DNA of 64,000 nucleotides from Molanna angustata (lineage: Eukaryota > Arthropoda > Insecta > Trichoptera > Molannidae), in contig OY754972.1 in assembly GCA_963576475.1 (NCBI GenBank), positions 16,730,506 to 16,794,505 of the forward strand. The letters run 5' to 3'. The translations under genes were made by a program, and so were the position numbers. Positions 60,990 through 64,000 of the stretch are shown here, piece after piece. The notes beneath the pieces were generated by a model. It had not been told where the DNA came from. It saw only the letters and a program-made list of their open reading frames with translations, and did not search any database. Numbering within the stretch: the stretch's first letter is position 1; each line of letters starts with the position of its first letter.

Positions 60990-61490
60990 CCAGTGGTCCC
61001 GGGCAGACGCTGTTCTGCCACAGACCGCCTTCTATGTAGACCGCATTTTATATAGACCTCAATTTATATATTTTACATATTTTTTCCATACATTTGAGTG
61101 TGGTATATTTTCTAGAACCATAATACAGTTGTCAATAGATTTGATCACACCGCCATCTATTGAAAGATTACACAACTTAAAAATGAATTACGACCCTTTT
61201 TACATAAAAAAAAATTGGGGGGGGAGGGTAAAGAAGTAAAAAATTGTGGTCAGTGTTTTTTTTAAATGAGAAATCTAAAAAAAAATAATAAATAAATTTT
61301 CCGTTAAAAAATGCATATTTATTTTGCATCTTTTTTCTATCGGGTCCAAAATAATTGTATCTTTAGATTACAAACCAAACATACTTATTTTGAAAATATA
61401 ATTGAAATCGGCTGGGCGGTTTCCGAGACTAGCGTGTACGAACATCGTGACAGGAGATTTTTATTAAGATTAGGTATGTTGTTAACGAGC
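60990..61490 (+). repeat. Unclassified interspersed repeat
   Basis: It starts CAGTGGTCCCGGGCAGACGC-TGTTCTGCC and ends with AAATCGGCTGGGCGGTTTCC and GACAGGAGATTTTTATTAAG, phrases common near the 3' ends of insect RTE-like LINEs. No coding frame. Family not certain. Confidence 0.5.
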
Positions 61491-61510
61491 AGTGATTTCA
61501 GGGGGGCATT

Positions 61511-62204
61511 TAGGGTTGCCAGACGTCCTTTATTTTAAAGGACGTCCTTTATTTCAGACCCAAAAATTGATCTTGTCCTTTAATTTGAAATCTTCAATAA
61601 AGGACAATACTTTGTCCTTTAATTTGGAAAAATGAATCAGCATGGTTTCGCGCAATGTCACAGAAAGCGGCAGCCGGCGCGACTGAGTCGGGAAACGGGG
61701 GAGGGGAATACGGTCGGGCAAATATCGCGCGTATTCCGTATTGCTCGGCAGTTTCTAACGCCCAGGCCGAAAGGATTTTTTCCTTGTGTACGAATACGTG
61801 GACGAAAAACCGAAATAAGTTAGATATTGACACTGTAAAAGCAGAACTACAAATAAAGTCTAACTTCAATATGAAATGCAATCAATTTTATAATTTCATT
61901 GTAGAAAACGAAGAAGCTCTCAGAGCAGCCAAAAGTAATACCAAGTAGATATACTATTAAATGAAAAAAGACTAATTAAGGTCGTACTACTTACTTGGCT
62001 TAGATTAACGTCAAACTACGTTACATTGCGTATTAACATTGTATTTTTTTTTAATAAATGTCGCTACTGATATTATTACAGCATTTTATTTAAAAAAAAT
62101 ATTGATATTTTTTATTTTCATCCTATGTCCTTTATTTTCATCCTATGTCCTTTATTTAATCGTATCAAATCCTCTAATACATAAAATGGGAGCTGGCAAC
62201 CCTA
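61511..62204 (+). mobile_element. hAT-type element with exact 8-bp target duplication
   Basis: Terminal inverted repeats TAGGGTTGCCAG at 61511-61522, and its inverse CTGGCAACCCTA at 62193-62204. Target duplication GGGGCATT at 61503-61510 and 62205-62212, the 8-bp size expected of hAT transposons. Internal GTCCTTTATTT subterminal repeats lie at both ends (61524-61560; 62120-62157). It encloses the C-terminus of a hAT transposase, so it is an internally deleted derivative of an autonomous element. Confidence 0.95.
61655..61948 (+). pseudogene. hAT transposase C-terminal (dimerisation) fragment
   Basis: The 97-codon frame carries SNAQAERIFSLCTNTWTKNR and KLDIDTVKAELQIKSNF, then CNQFYNFIVENEEAL. 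This is the hATC dimerisation domain (SNxxxERxFS...RNxL...xxLxIxxNF). The DDE catalytic part and zinc finger are missing. The ATG is only the first Met of the remnant. The frame stayed open, which suggests the element is fairly young. Confidence 0.9.
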
Positions 62205-62429
62205 GGGGCATTAGTTTTGTGTCAGTGTATAAATTATAATATGTATACCTACACACTTTCATACTAGTCGCTCGATGGTTTTATTATTTACAGGCACTTG
62301 TACTTCAAACGAATACCAACTAACATTATGACAAGTCTATTAAGTCTATCAAGGTGTTTTTCTCGGAAGGTACACGTATAAATTTTAATTGAATTTACCC
62401 TAAAATCTGATTTTATTCATACCATTAAA

Positions 62430-62985
62430 ATATGATTCTATACATCATATGTAGGTATGACATATATGTCAAGATAGGACAGTATGGAGGTCAGTCCTCT
62501 TTTCCTACCCGGAATATAAAAACAGCATGATGGTTATGTATGTATGTTTGGAGATTAAGTATCAAACTATTAACTCTTCTTACATATTGTGTATAGGCGA
62601 CTGCCATACAAATTGTATGAAGCAATGTCGTCACAAAATTAATTTGTATAAAAATTGTTAAAAAAAAAATTGACATGTACTTCTACACTATCAATATTTT
62701 TTATAGAAAATTAAATTATCTAGATAGGGTGTTTCGGCTTTTTTGATGTTTTTAGAAAAATAGGAAATATATGCAGTTAAACTCATAAATTTATCATAAA
62801 AAAAATATTTTTCTTAATAAAAAATGTTTAAGAAATCCTGGAATTTTTTTGAAAAAACCGATTTGAGACTTTGTATTTGTCTATATTTATACCATTTTTC
62901 AGGGTTCTAGCTTTTATGGTTTCTGAGATATATGGAAAAATAAACCGAAAATTCAAAAGTTGATAACCCCTGACTGAAACAAATT
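62430..62985 (-). mobile_element. Helentron-like element, partial
   Basis: Body blocks ATGTCAAGATAGGACAGTAT, GTGTATAGGCGACTGCCATA and GGTGTTTCGGCTTTTTTGAT are present up to AACCCCTGACTGAAACAAA. Both termini are missing. The right break is where the minisatellite begins. Confidence 0.75.
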
Positions 62986-62989
62986 CATC

Positions 62990-63590
62990 ACACTTTTATT
63001 TTAGTGACAATAAATGTTTGATGAATTTAACCCAAAATCTGATTTTACATGACATTCTTGAGTACATATTTTTGTGACAAAAAAAAAATTTACCCAAATA
63101 TCTGATTTTATATACGACATTTTTGATCACATATTTTTGTGACAAAAAAAAATTAAATTTACCCAAATCTCTGATTTTATATGACATTTTTGATTACATA
63201 TTTCTGTGGCAAATAAAAATAAAATTTACCAAAAAATCTAATTTTATATGTGACATTCTTGAGTACATAATTCTGTGAAAATAAATGATTAGTGAATTTA
63301 ACCTTAAATCTGATTTTATATGACAATCTTGATTACAAATTTTGTGGCAAAAAAAAAAATTGTCCAAAAATCAGATTTTATATATGAAATTCTTGAGTTC
63401 ATATTTTTGTTAAAATAAATGTTTAGTGAATTTAACCTTATATCTGATTTTATATGACATTCTTGATTACATGTTTTTGTGGCAAAAAAAAATACCCAAT
63501 AATCTGATTTTATATATGACATGCTTGAGTACATTTTTTTGTGCCAATAAATGTTTAATTTAAACACTGAATTTAAACGTATAGTAGTTC
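62990..63590. repeat. Minisatellite, about 60-bp half units alternating
   Basis: TCTGATTTTATATGACATTC, TTGATTACATATTTTTGTG and GGCAAAAAAAAAT recur roughly every 60 bases, alternating with TTGAGTACATATTTTTGTGA, AATAAATGTTTAGTGAATTT and AACC, about nine units. Frames on the minus strand are artefacts. Confidence 0.85.
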
Positions 63591-63764
63591 TTGTCATTGA
63601 ATATATTTTTGACTCAGACGCATTGTTACCAACGTGACTCGATATTCATCCAAAACAATTGGTAATTGTAAAATTAATCCAATTCTTTTGCACATTTTAT
63701 AAGACCAGGATTCAATGTTTATTTAATTATTTATTAGAAACTTTCTGTACATATAATAAGTACA

Positions 63765-63825
63765 CTGGCGGGCTTATTGCCTAATGGCAATTTCTTCCAA
63801 CCAACCACATTTGATTTTAAATATA
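63765..63825 (-). mobile_element. LINE 3'-tail-like motif
   Basis: Inverse of the 16592-16650 motif: GGCGGGCTTATTGCCTAATG and GCAATTTCTTCCAACCAACC. Confidence 0.45.
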
Positions 63826-64000
63826 CAAAACAGTGTGTACTGTTAAAATTAATTTTTTTTAACATTTCTACGTAGGGGACACCAGCTATTAGGATTTGGG
63901 TCCATTTTGCTCTTCCGAAGAAGCGCACTACGTAACGTTGGGAGGGGTTTGCAGTCTAGAAAAGAGTTTATTGATTCGGATTTTAAAAAGACCCGGGTTG

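Overview
This window looks like an intergenic, repeat-rich stretch of an insect nuclear genome, most likely a moth or butterfly. The evidence is high AT content, frequent short GTAGGTACCTAC-type motifs typical of lepidopteran intergenic DNA, tRNA-derived SINEs, several LINE clades with insect-type C-termini, Helitrons, and core promoters of arthropod type (TATA plus Inr plus DPE). Nothing here is bacterial. The species assignment is inference.

Only two credible host genes are visible: a paralogous pair of intronless, serine/arginine-rich 163-residue proteins at 13118-13609 and 20439-20930, both on the + strand. They align without gaps (139 of 163 residues identical by hand count). Each has a TATA box, an ACAGTC initiator 32 bases downstream and an AGACC downstream promoter element exactly at +28. 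I do not recognise the family.

The rest is a layered transposon landscape. Positions 1-3235 hold a 313-bp satellite array that grades into a dispersed hairpin-ended repeat (called E here). From 4.7 to 12.6 kb there are foldback repeats, a short Helentron-like element, LINE remnants, a SINE, and a LINE 3' fragment bracketed by 90-bp inverted repeats. From 15 to 35 kb there are more Helentron-like copies, a second hairpin-ended family (F), compound hairpin MITEs, a 369-bp pure TA tract, a Harbinger-like element with a TAA target duplication, and LINE C-termini. From 39 to 42 kb there is a near-complete giant palindrome (about 350-nt arms) containing an 80-bp LINE scrap with a 12-bp target duplication. 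From 46.8 to 55.35 kb there are two head-to-tail Helitrons sharing a CTAG/TC junction; the second was invaded by a Helentron-like element, itself invaded by another copy in the opposite orientation. The 3' part (55-64 kb) has a 9-bp-unit array, LINE fragments, a hAT fossil with exact 8-bp target duplication and a transposase C-terminus, and a minisatellite.

The nested insertions often leave recognisable empty sites in other copies, so an order of events can be read: Helitron duplication, then outer Helentron insertion, then inner insertion; and family F, then the giant foldback; and Helentron, then Harbinger. Stretches not listed are AT-rich DNA in which I see no gene or recognisable repeat.
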